A DNA stretch of 64,000 bases from Heligmosomoides polygyrus polygyrus. Its lineage: Eukaryota > Nematoda > Chromadorea > Rhabditida > Heligmosomidae. The notes below the pieces were generated by a model. That model was not told the DNA's origin. It did no database searches and saw only the letters and a program-made list of their open reading frames with translations. Location: assembly GCA_947396885.1 (NCBI GenBank), contig OX377202.1:78278643-78342642 (forward strand), in the 5' to 3' direction. Both the position numbers and the translations under genes were made by a program. Shown one piece after another: positions 11,601 through 23,600 of this stretch (positions within the stretch are counted from its first letter, which is position 1; every line of letters starts with the position of its first letter).

Positions 11601-14600
11601 GAGAACAATATCGTCGGCAAAGCGGAGGTTGCTGATCCGTTCCGGCAAAGCGGGGTTGCTGATCCGTTCATCGTCCACAAGGTAGCCTTTATGGTCCCAG
11701 TCAAGTCCTTCAAGCCAGTTTTTGAGCTTTAAAATTCAATAAAAGTTTTTAAGGAGAAATATCTTCAGGTTTATTTTAAAGTATGGAAAAGTAATAAATT
11801 TCAACGCACTAAAAGAAGAAATTGCGCCTTGCGCTCCATAACTCCCAGCAGCGCTGCTTACTTGATAAGATAAGGGAAGATATATGTTTTCATTGCAGAT
11901 TTATTGCAGTACCGTAGACTAATGTGCAAATTCAAGTGCACTGACTTTCTGATATCAATCAAAGAAAAATCGCGACCGGGTGCATGACGTAACCCGATTT
12001 TAGCACTGGTAAAAGTAAAAGTGCAGCCCTTATGCACAATCTGGAAATCGCTCATTTTATTTGGAAAATCTTCAGTTTGATTTCAAAAGCGGCACGCTTG
12101 CTTGGGGGAGTGCCCAATCTGATTTGAAAGTGTACACGTGAAAATCTGTCTAAGCACTCCTGCCTGGTACTTTTCACCTAAATTCGCTGGACACTGTGAA
12201 TAAGAAACAGGGGAGTACCTCTCTGCCCTTTGATTTTGTTTGTGGTTTACGTACACAGTGCTGGATGGCAAGTACGCAAACATAAAATACGCCAGGGAGC
12301 AGCAAGCACGTCTGCTCTCTCCAATCTCACCACTAGTGTCAGCCGAACGTACTGGGTTTGTCGAGAGCGCTGTGGGAAACGGAGCGGAGTCCGGCAGCCA
12401 TCACCACGCCGTGCTCCCATGACTCTGTCTCGTAGACCAGCGGCATTTCGTCGCCCCTCTCGCATCCGAACACCACACTGCAACACGGCACCCATATGCT
12501 GCGGAGCCACATAGTGTAGGAAGTAACTCCAGCTACTCACAAGCTTATCTGCACTCCCGCTGCCAGCTCCCAGTTGTGGTGGAGGTTCGAAGCAGCGCTT
12601 GTGAAGGCGCTGTAGCGACAATTAGCGTGGTTTGGCGGCCTAAAAGATGAGCGATGACCTCCTACGCGGAGGAAATCTTAAAAGAAAAATGAAAAAAGAA
12701 AAGCTAGGGGTGTTTTAGGTCTGCGCGTCTTCAACAGAACACAAACACAACGGGCACTGTACAGCAAGGGTGTACCTGCCACATGAGTTTGTAGGCAATG
12801 AAATCAATAAAGCGTAGTCCTGATCTGATTTGGGGCAAAATTTTGAAGAACAACGTAAAGGAATGACTGCCAAGTCTCGAGGCTCAAAAGGCTAAAGAGA
12901 GTGGTTGGGAGTTGGTGTGCATCATTAGGGGTGTGCTGGAACAAATCAAAGAATAAGAGTCGATACCGTCGAGTAGGAAAACGTAGCTCGGATGCCCCGT
13001 CAAGCCTCATCGGCCGCCTAGTAGTAACTTCTTCGTAACTGCTATCCCACCAAAATACCTGTTCGATTGAAACAACCCATCGCTAGCGTTCAGATTTCTC
13101 GATTAGTCCTTTAAAAGCATCCCAAAATTGGTACAGATTTTTTGTGCAATTGGAGAGGGGTTAGCCCTGCATTTCTTCTAAATCTTACAGCTATACCCCG
13201 CTCAGTGCCGGCCAGATCTCCTACTGCAGTTATATTCTGCATTTATCCATGTTTTGCCTTTTTTCACAGGTTTTTGGCGGCAACCTTCGGCACATGGTAC
13301 TTGCTGACTCTAATACAAATGTGAAAAGCCCTGAGCTCGATGGCCTTTCAACGCATTTCATCTCCTGCCAAGCCATAATGGAACCTGTTCTGATCAGGAG
13401 TCCACTGTTCGTTGTTCCAATCTCTGACTCGTTCTCCTTCTTCCAGAGTCCCCTCCAACGCTTCCCAGTAAAACCGACCTTTGCTGGTTGAAGCACAGTT
13501 CACCAGTACAGCGTTCTTGGCTAACAGCTGAAAAGAATTTCCGGTAACTGCTGTTGAAAGTGACCCTTTTCCAGGACACAGTGTTGTCAGAAGGCGTAAA
13601 CCCATTCTAGAAATATCCAGTCGCCCCAGTGCTACCCTGAATGCTTGTTCACTACCTTGAACACACTCGGTGAGTTTTTCGGCGTTGAACCACAAGGAGA
13701 GCCGAAGATTCCATTCTCGGGAGCGAGCGCGTACATCTTTCCATCAGGAGCGCATCTGATCCACGTCACATCGTCACCGAGAATGCGTATCTGGAAAGCC
13801 ACAGTTCATACATATTTACAAATAAATGAAGCAAGTGCTGACCAGCAATTGAAGTCTCAAAAATCAAAAGGAATCGGGAAATTCATGAGAATCAGATGGG
13901 AGGATATCACTCATCGACTTGTTTCAAGTTGTTCCCCGTCGGTAGAGTCACTTCAATATTGATTAAAAAATCCGTGAATGCCTTGAAAAAGAAGATCGAA
14001 ACCCGCCCTTATCGCACTCTATTTGCGACACTGATTGTTGTACTCACTCGTTTTCTGCTCCTCATATATCTACAACTTTCCAATCTATTTTCTCAAATTT
14101 GTGCCTAACCTTTTACCTCTTCATATCCATTCTCTCTCATCCTTTCCTCATCCGCTCACCCTTCATTTCCTATCTCTTTTCACATAAACAGATTTTAAAT
14201 ATGGCTTATAATAAGCTCCTTTTCTTCACTGAAGAGCTACGGGAGGAGCGTTGCACAAAGATACGTCTGAAGACGGCGGCGAAACATACCTTTTTATAAC
14301 TTTTATATCATGTAACATTGTTTTATTCGTTTGTAGTTTAAAATTTTTTAAAAATTTAAAAATTAAGATTTTACTCCTTTCTTTACTTCTTTGTATTTCT
14401 ACCTTTTCTTTTTCATTGAAGGGCGCGTGTAGCGCAGTCGGAGGAGGTGCGACTGTCGCGTGCACCCATACCAGGTTCCTGGTTCGGATCTCCCGCCCAG
14501 GCCAACCAAGCCTTCCATCCCTCCGGGGTCGGTGAATTGGTACCAGACTTGTCTGGGAAGGATAAAGCGCTGACTTGTTCATCGGCTGGCCACCGCAAGT

Positions 14601-17600
14601 CATTGTATGGCCAAATACGCATTCATGTCGCCTCCACGACATGTCGTAGAAGTAGAATGCGCTGGCGCATCCCAGAAGGGATTGAGTAACGCCGTCCTTT
14701 ATCCTTTATTTACCCTTTTTCATTGGAAACGACGTCATTTTCGTAAACCCTTCGGATCACGGAACCCATGTACACACGTGTATTTTATGTTCATATCTAC
14801 ATTTATTTCAGCCAGTAACTACAATAGAACGCGGCTAGGAACAAGCAAAAGTGTAAGCCGTAATTGGCCACGCAGCATGAAAAACCCTACTCGCTTGAAA
14901 TAAAGCTGCGGCAGCTCGCGTATAGCCTAAAATCTCATCGGTAAAAAAGGTGAAAAAAGATGTATGTATCAAAAATTTAAATTTTATGAAGTCATTGGCT
15001 CTATGATCAAGCACGCTACTGATGGAGTCATCCCAGGGCGGACCCCTCTTTCAGGAGCCTCTTTAAATTGGCGCGCACCCCAAGCGATTGCTTAGAAGGA
15101 GACACGAAGTTTACACTGTAGCAATTCGACAGTTTCTGTAATAAAGGTATGAGCTTTCTTAAGCTGTTCCTATGTCAGTGGCTATACAAAGAATGAGAGA
15201 AACATGGAGTTTAAAAAGAACTTTAAAAGGAAAATATAAATTTTCTTCTATTGTCTCTCTGGTTTTGAATGTGGCACTGGAGGCTGAATCCGATTTTGCT
15301 CGTTTGTTTGGGTTTTTCCTCATTGCAAACAAGATCCTCGCTATAACCGCTGCTAACACCATGAACCCGGATTCGCGCTTGACAAGGCAATGGGTTAACG
15401 GAAATGGATAATTACCAACAGAGAATAGTGGGCAGAGTGCAAGGTTGGTATTCATAATCGTATGATATAATTCGGTGCATGATATAATTCTACTACATCA
15501 TTCAACCGCCTCCATGCTTTTATGAATTCCATGAATGCTTCAGTTTCTTCTCTCTCCACACATAACCCTGGTAAAGTCGACCATAAATCCGGCCTTTGGG
15601 TAAAATCCAACCGGTGCCATAGCACCAGAGAAGGAGCACCAGAGTCGGCAAGACAGTTCCGGAATTCCCAAAGAACTCGGCCACGTAATTTTTCTGAAGC
15701 TAGTTTTCAGTGACCAATGTGTCGTCAGACTTCAACGGTTGTCAAAATGACTTGATTTGTTTCTTTTGGCGACACAGGTGCTGTCAAAATCGATTGTTTG
15801 GTACCGCAATTATTTCGGTTTGTACCGACTTTGACACAGTCAGGTCCATTTGTCGACTGTTACAAAGCTACGGCAGTAAGCCTTATTGTTTTTAGGCGTA
15901 CAGGACAAAGCGAAACTGCTTCCGCTGTGTTGTTTAAGAAATACGCACTTGCCATCCTTTGAGTGCAGATGTCATGGTGGCGACCTGCGTCTTACCGCTG
16001 CCAGCAGGAAGTGCGACACAGCCGTAGACGTCTTTCCCAGAAGGACCTGAGCTGGCAGACCATGTAGGTAATTCGGCTTCTATAGTAGTGAGGTTGCTCA
16101 CCTCTTACGGCAATCAGTGCCGCACCGAGTGCAAGCCATCCTTCCTTCCATCCACGGTACGATGCCAGGCGAAGCGCAAGGCACTTCTTGCTGAGAAACG
16201 CGTTTTCGCCGAAGACCGAACCGAACGACCAGATCTGAAAGGATTGTTGCGACCGCTGCACCGAAAGCTCATTACTAGCCATCGTTCTGTACTGAAGTGG
16301 CATATTGCCCTAGCAATCGTTGTGCGTGAAGTCCACAATCCTTTTAACTTTTTCAAGTTCTGATACATCTCCAATGGATAAAAGTATTCAAAGATCAAAC
16401 TACATAATGGTAACTTTGATACAATGCCTACCTCATTCTCAGCAGGTCGAAGCGCCAAAAAAGAGCGATCGGTGTTGCACACCCACTGAAAGTGTCCTTC
16501 TATAGCAAAGGGGATTCTAATGAGAGTCAATGCGTCTGGTTAAGTCCCAAGTTTAGGACCTTGTAGAACCATTTTTGCTGTAAATGCAGGGCATTATCAC
16601 GTAGGGTTCCACAATTGTTATCGCCAACCTACTTCTACTGGAGATGATAATCTTGGCATACAAATAGAAGCCCACAGAGGAATACTGAGGAGCAGCCTAC
16701 TCACGTTGTGCTTAGGCTCCGAAGTGATGGGACGCGGTCGTCCAATAGAATGCACACATCGTACGAAGTTGGCGTGGCCAATCGCATCCCAGACTGATGA
16801 GGAGACCCTGAATGACCATATTCAGTATTTACATAGCATACTTCGTGGTCCTGTTGATTAACAGGACCACGAAGCATGCTATGACTCTGCAGATAGTACT
16901 TCGCTGTGGCAGACTCCCCTGCATGCTACACCAACTCACTCATATTCTGAATACATACCAGAGTTCTATTTAAAAATTCATATTTTATTTTGCTTTATTC
17001 ATAAAGGCATACCGAGCCAATATTCTCATATTTAACACCACAAACGGAGAATCAGTTAGTTGAACGGCATTGATTGAGTAGCGGCCTCCAATCGGTCCCA
17101 TTGAGAATGGAATTATATACCTAAAATGAAATACTATTCTATAAGGAAGTTTTCCGCCCGTTCAACCAAGTCTACCAGTAATAACTAAACCCCATCAGTG
17201 GCTTCCATTGATTTCAATGCCCGCTTTAACAGATTATACAATTTCAACCACACGCAAACACTGAAGTAGTGCCCAAGAGATAGAAAACAACTTGGACAAA
17301 GTCCCCTGAGAAAGTTGCCTGGGAAACAGTCTAATACCTCTACAGCGAAACATTGAAAGACGAGAATATCGAACCGCAATTTTTTCCATGTAAGAAATCC
17401 AGAAAAGGAAGTCTAAAAGTGCTTCAACAATATGAACACGCAATTCTTCTATCTCGATTTTTGGGGGTCTTTACGATTGATCATAATGCAGCAGGTTAAA
17501 TTTTTCATTTGAAGGAGGCCCACAATAGATGTATAATAGAAGCCCCAATAGAAGGTTCCTTGCTTGTTGCACATGCAAGGCAAGCTCATTTCTCGTAGTC

Positions 17601-20600
17601 TTCAAGCTTCACACTGAGTGCTTGATCTGCCCCATCTGCCTTACGGAAAGTTTTTAGACTAATGTCAGGGAACAATGTGTAGCTAATCACTTTATTAACA
17701 ACCACTATCATTCAACAAAATATTCACCGTTATGATCTATCGCATATTGCAATCTTGCCGGTAGAGAGCGAATACCACGAGCGAAAAACTCCGGAGACTT
17801 GGACAGCAAGAAGTTGTTGACACCACTTTTGACTTCCTCCCCATGTGCGAACTTTTTTCCAGTTAAGAAAGACTGCAGCGACTGGAAAACGTGGTAGTGA
17901 CTGGGTGCAGGATCAGATGAATACGGCGGATGGGGTACCAGTTCTATCCCGAGTTCCTCCAATTTCTTCTGCGTATTCTTTGCTGTGTGAGGTCTGGCGT
18001 TATCCATGAGAATAAGAATTTTTCCTCTTCTGAGATTGCGATTACGTAGGATTTCGCTCACTTTCTCCAGCTGAGCGCAAAACACGTTCGAGTCTACCAT
18101 CGAACTGGCAGGAACCAATTTCCAGAATACTGGTCCATTGATGTCCCACCAGAAGGAAAGCCACTCCTTTTTGTCGTAATCAAGACGTTTGAGCTGCGGT
18201 TGGGCAACTCGTCGAAGTCCACCCAGTGCTTGCGACGCACCAAATTGTCGTAGACGCAATACTTCTCATCCATCGTGACGATCGAGTGGATCCAAGCAAA
18301 TGTGCGGCGACGGCTGAGGAGAGAAGTGCAGGTATCAACACACTTCCTTTTGTCCTGTGGCGTCAAAGCATGTGGTACGACTCAAGGCAACTTCGCGACT
18401 TTGCCAGAAGATCGAAGAACATCGCGTACTGTTCACTTAGGAGTATTTGTAAGGCCTCAAAGTTCGGGTATAGAATGATCAGGTCGAGCACCGCAGGCGG
18501 CGAGTACGGCTGTCTGTTCTGCGCTTGTGGTCGACCTGTGCGTCGGGAATCCTCGAGCGGTTTGTCACCGTTGTCGAACTTGCGGTACCAATTGAAGCAC
18601 GTTGCCCGAGAGGAAGCTTGCTCCTTCATTGTTTCCTGTAGGAAGCGATAAGCCTCGTTCGCGGATCGGCCGGAGCGGTACTGTAGAAGGATAGTTAGTC
18701 GGTAGAGCAACTTCTTGTCGTCCATTGCGAAGGCTCCATTGGAAGCAGAAGACGATATGGTATCACAGCTGCCGACAGTTACATATACAGGACGTGAAAC
18801 ACAAATTTCCCAAGTCCGGCCCTCTCACAATTTCAGCCGGCAAAGATACTTTGTTTTGAATTATACCATACAACTAGAGCAAAGCATATGGGCGCGATTC
18901 TCGTCTAGGCTATCCCTTATGTTTTAAAAGTGCCACGAGCGGACATGCTTCTAGCACAACATTGGCGACGGCCCTCCTGTTTGACTTGATTCTATTCATT
19001 TAGTGTATAGCGGTTCAGTCCGTTTAGTCTGAAACAAAAGCAAAACATTGTGACTGATGGAACCCTCAGCGCGGTTCGTTTCACAATAACTTTGTTTACA
19101 TTAAAATTTATACCAAAAAAGCTTTAAGGATTTTCAACTAACATGACCCTTCCTTGCATGCATCCAGGAAAGCGACTGTAAGCATCTGAATTGAATTGTT
19201 CCGGCGAAATCCAACGAGCGAACGCCCACGAAGATTTTCCTTGTATTCTGTAAGCAGATGCCAAACTTCACATTTGGAATTCATGTAGTTTATATGGCAT
19301 CAGAAAAAAATCGAAGTTGCTCCGCAAGAATCCCGCGGGTGACGACAGTGTAGCAGCTTACCCTAGGCCTCGACGGTTTACGTTGCCTTTTGTGCCCATT
19401 ACCACATAGCGCTTCATAACAAAGGCACCCTTGTGAGAACAATCAGTGCTTTCTTCTTGTTAGATGAGTCTGGCATCAATTCACCAACCCTATCGGATGG
19501 AAGGCTTAGCTAGTCTTAAGGAGACCCCAATCCAAGAACCTTGAATTGCACGCGGGAGCCGTCGCTTCCTCCGACTGCTCTGCCTCGCGCTCCAATGAAA
19601 TAGCAGGGTTAATACTGAGCTTTGTCAGACCGGAGAGGCACCAAGCAGCCCACTCGAAAGAGGTGCTGGCTTTCCCATGCACCCGATTCCAGGTTCTTCG
19701 TTCGGATTTCCTTCACAGGCCAAACGAGTCTTCCACTGCTCCATTGTCGGTGGTTGGTACCAGACTTGTCAGGGAAGGATAATACACTGACTTGTTCAAC
19801 GGCTTGCGACCGCAGGTCTCGGACAGATGAGCATTCAAATTACCTTCACTGATTAAAGCCGTCCTTTACCCCTGTAGCCTTTATTTTTCCTGTGCAACAC
19901 CTTGTCGTGACCGATAGATGATCACTCCTGCGTTCTATCCTTAGCAAACATATCTGAAACTATTACAACAATCCCTAAGGAATAGAAGACAAGGCTGGCC
20001 TGCCCAAGATCGGAACAATCGAACTGGACACGAGAGCCATGGCCTCCTCCTTCTGCGTTGCTTCGCGTTCGACAATTAAATTCCGAGACTCATTTTGAGT
20101 ATTGTCAAACAGGGCCAATTAGGGATTAGGATATCAGCCAAGTGGCACTACGTGAAATCCGCTCTCTCGCTCACTCTTTTAGTTTTATGTTGTACTCATC
20201 CTCGACCGCAACGATTGACTAACTGCAACTACGTCCTGACTGACTACTGACTCGAGATTTCCCCTTTATATAGTTGAATGCAGTGACTAGCATGTACGCT
20301 ATATATTCCCGGCTTGAGATCACGTTGACTCGATGACCTAAGCTCGTGTCTCATCGCCGAATGCCTGCTTAATATGGATGAAAGCCGAAAACTAGATGAC
20401 GTCCTAGGTAGCGGTGACGTCGGTCAGTGTAGAATGATGCTGCTGCGACCCGATTAGCGAAGAGCCTCTTTTGATCATGAGATGATGACTGACACTAGGG
20501 TGCTTATCCTCGCATTCGCGACAGTCGCTTCACTAGTACTGCTATTCCAGCAGTGGTGTGCTTGTCCTACGTTAAGGACAACTTTTCTCACTGTCAGACC

Positions 20601-23600
20601 CCTTTGACCTTTGTGCGACTGGCCCTTCCTTAAAAAATTGCGCCACATCTGGCAGCATGAGCGTTATGCTTCGTCCACGAAGGCCAGCATACAAATGTTT
20701 CATAACCTCTCGTGCTGCACTATAAGCAGGAAAATGTTTTTTTTTAGAATCTCACAGTAGTCTATGCACCTTGACTCCACCTCATCCAAACTTTGGCTTG
20801 AAATCAGAACCGGTCTTTCAGCTGCATCGCGATAGTCTGTTCTGGCGAGGTACACATTGTCGTAAGCGATCAGCTTTTCATAAATGCCTAAAAATTGGGG
20901 TTTGTGAAGATGTACATCCATTGTGTGCTGAATTCTGTTTTTATAGATTCTACAATAACAAATTCGATTTATCATACTAGTACAGGGCGACGGTAAGTAT
21001 GCACGAGGCCTAACGGATAAAATGAGGACACCGTCTTCCAGTTTCCAACCGCTTGGATTGGGAAGGTTGCGCTTAAGGTTTTAGCGCTTCTGACTCCTTT
21101 CAGGGAGGTCACTGAACTCGGTGGGGAGAGTCTAAACGAGACATATATAGTCTCATAGTTCATCGGACAAGGATCATAGCAGTTTTGTTTTTGCTAAATG
21201 CCTCTGGGTGGTCCAAAAATTGCAAAAAATGGTTTCGCTTCAGGGCGGGATGATATGGCAAAAGTGACATCTTGAATGGCCTTATCGTGCTCCGATCTTA
21301 ATTAAATTAGAAAAGGTTTGGAGCTCAAGTTAAGGTTAGATTATAGTAATATTATAATTTCCTACGGTTCCAAGACGAAGCTGCAGTGTACACTCAAGTG
21401 GGGGGGGGGAGGGTGAGGGGGAGTTGAGGGTTCGATTCCGGAGGAGGTTACGGGATCTGCTCCGTGGTCTGCTCCCTTTTTTGCAACTGAAGAGTACAAT
21501 TTGGCTGCGCTAGGGTGGGTAGTAGTGAATAAGGGTGACGAAGTCATGGCTACCGATTTCGCTTATGGAAATAGTTTAAACTGCTTACCACGAATCTGTC
21601 ACTCTCTTTCTAAATTACCACCTTGCTTGTACTACTTTCCATCTAAGGTTGAAGTCGAAGGTTGGAAAATAAGTCTGATCATAATGGAGAAGAAGGCGAT
21701 CCTACTTACGTAGACAGCTTTTTTCACCCATATCTACCGTAACCTGCCGTAATCGACCGAAATTTTAAAAATAGGTATCATATCCGTGATCAGCACCCCA
21801 AATAACCCCCGTGGGAAATGTTTGAGCGAAATTTTTGTTTCGTCCTCTCCTCGACATCTGGAGTCGTGAAAGGCAGCAGTGCTGCTTATTCTGCGTATGC
21901 TCCTTTACTTACTCATACCTATTGTAACCTTCCGCCATCCATCGTTTCAGCGAAAATGGCCGCCACATTGGTGATCTGCCTCCCAAATTAACCCTGTTGA
22001 TGAATTTGAGACGAAAGATCTTTTTCGACCTCCAGAGTTGAGGGAGTGAATACATGTGCTCCAATCTGCATTGCCCCGACTCGACTGCTGTAAGTGTATG
22101 GGAGAGTGGTCAGAAAAAATGCACACCTAAATAAATACCATGAGGTGGACAAAATATTCTGGAATCGGTAACAGTTAGTAGAATTTATGAATGTTGCGAA
22201 AAGCATAAAAAGCAGTCTGTAAAGAAATCCGAAGAACGATGAGGTGTCTTGATGACGGGTCAAATCAATACTTGTCGATCGTGTTCGCAAATAAGGTGAT
22301 AGCGAGAAACACTTCCAAAAGTAATTGAGAACATATCAAAGAGGTCATATGAGGATAACCTCTAACGGAACCTTCCTCAGCAATGCAAGCGTCGTTTAAT
22401 GGACGTGCGACATCACTCCACACGGCAAAACCAGCTTCTTCCACATCTGACAACAGGTTGAAAGCGGGGTTAGGAAGCGAAGAAGATGTCCTACAGAAGC
22501 CAAAATGTAATCGTCACTTGCAAAAACGCTGACAATCCAGCTGGGGAAGCAGAAACCCAGCCCCCAGAATCGAACCCCCGACCTCCTCCCACAAGTCCAC
22601 ATCGCATCCATCCAGCCATCCCGTCGCTAGCGCCACCGTTGCAAATGAATCACTTGAATGCATACTGAAGCTTCGTCTAGGAAACGTAAGAAATTATCGT
22701 ATCACTATAACCTGACTTTGATTTGAGCTTCAAAGCTTTTGCAGGTCAATTCTGAGCACGACAGGGCCATTCCAGGTGTGACTTTTGCTTTATCAGCTCG
22801 CCCTGAAGCGGTTCCATTTTTTGCCATTTTTGGATCACCCAGGGGCATTTAGCAAAAACAAAGCATAGTTATGTGATCCCATGCCTTACAAGACCATACA
22901 GGTCTCGTTCAGAATCTCCGGACCGAGTTCAATGACCTCCCACTACACAAGGCATACATTCATGATGATTTCAATCAATAAACTAAAATTCATATATTTT
23001 TTGGCATCTTTTAACGATCGTAGAGCAATGTAGAGCAAGCGTCATTTTATTTGCGATGTTCACAATGGTTTCTAAAAATTTTATCCTTTAGTTGTTCCTA
23101 ACTCATTGGAGACGTGAAACAGCATATGAAGCACTAACCCTTGCAGTAAAAGAATACCGAGTAAGCGCTTTTGAGTCCCCAGCCAGGTAAGATGGAAGTG
23201 TTCAACTCTGCGCTTTTTAAGTGTTTGTGTAATTATGCAACAGCAATGGTCATGATCAGCAAGCCTCTGCTGTGCATCTTGCTCCGGATGTATAGTACCG
23301 CCGCTAAACGTTCGACCAATTTACGTTTGCGACGCAAAAACGCGTTTTTTTACGCCGCATCTTGCTAACTTTCTTCGAAGCAAATGCACCTCCACGAAAA
23401 ATTGACTTCTAGCACCATCCGTCCTGTTCCTACACTTGACGGGGATCGTCATTCGAAAATGGGTAAAAGCTTGAAAACTTATGGACGAATTAAGCCAGCT
23501 CTTAATTGCCCTAACCTGACCCACATCCTCTGGTAATTTTCTCCTAATTGCTCATTATTGCAGAGTTGGACTTCTCCAGTCAGCTTTTAAAACTTCTCAA

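Noticed and set aside
14226..14689. Frames of 70-138 codons on both strands, repeated at 34.0 and 56.6 kb
   Set aside because: They translate the family-A SINE; similarity between loci is due to the repeat, not a gene family.
17185..17443. CFPGNFLRG segment as the missing PEPCK RFPGCM exon
   Set aside because: The true RFPGCM exon was found at 19143-19247 with matching phases on both sides; this resemblance is chance.
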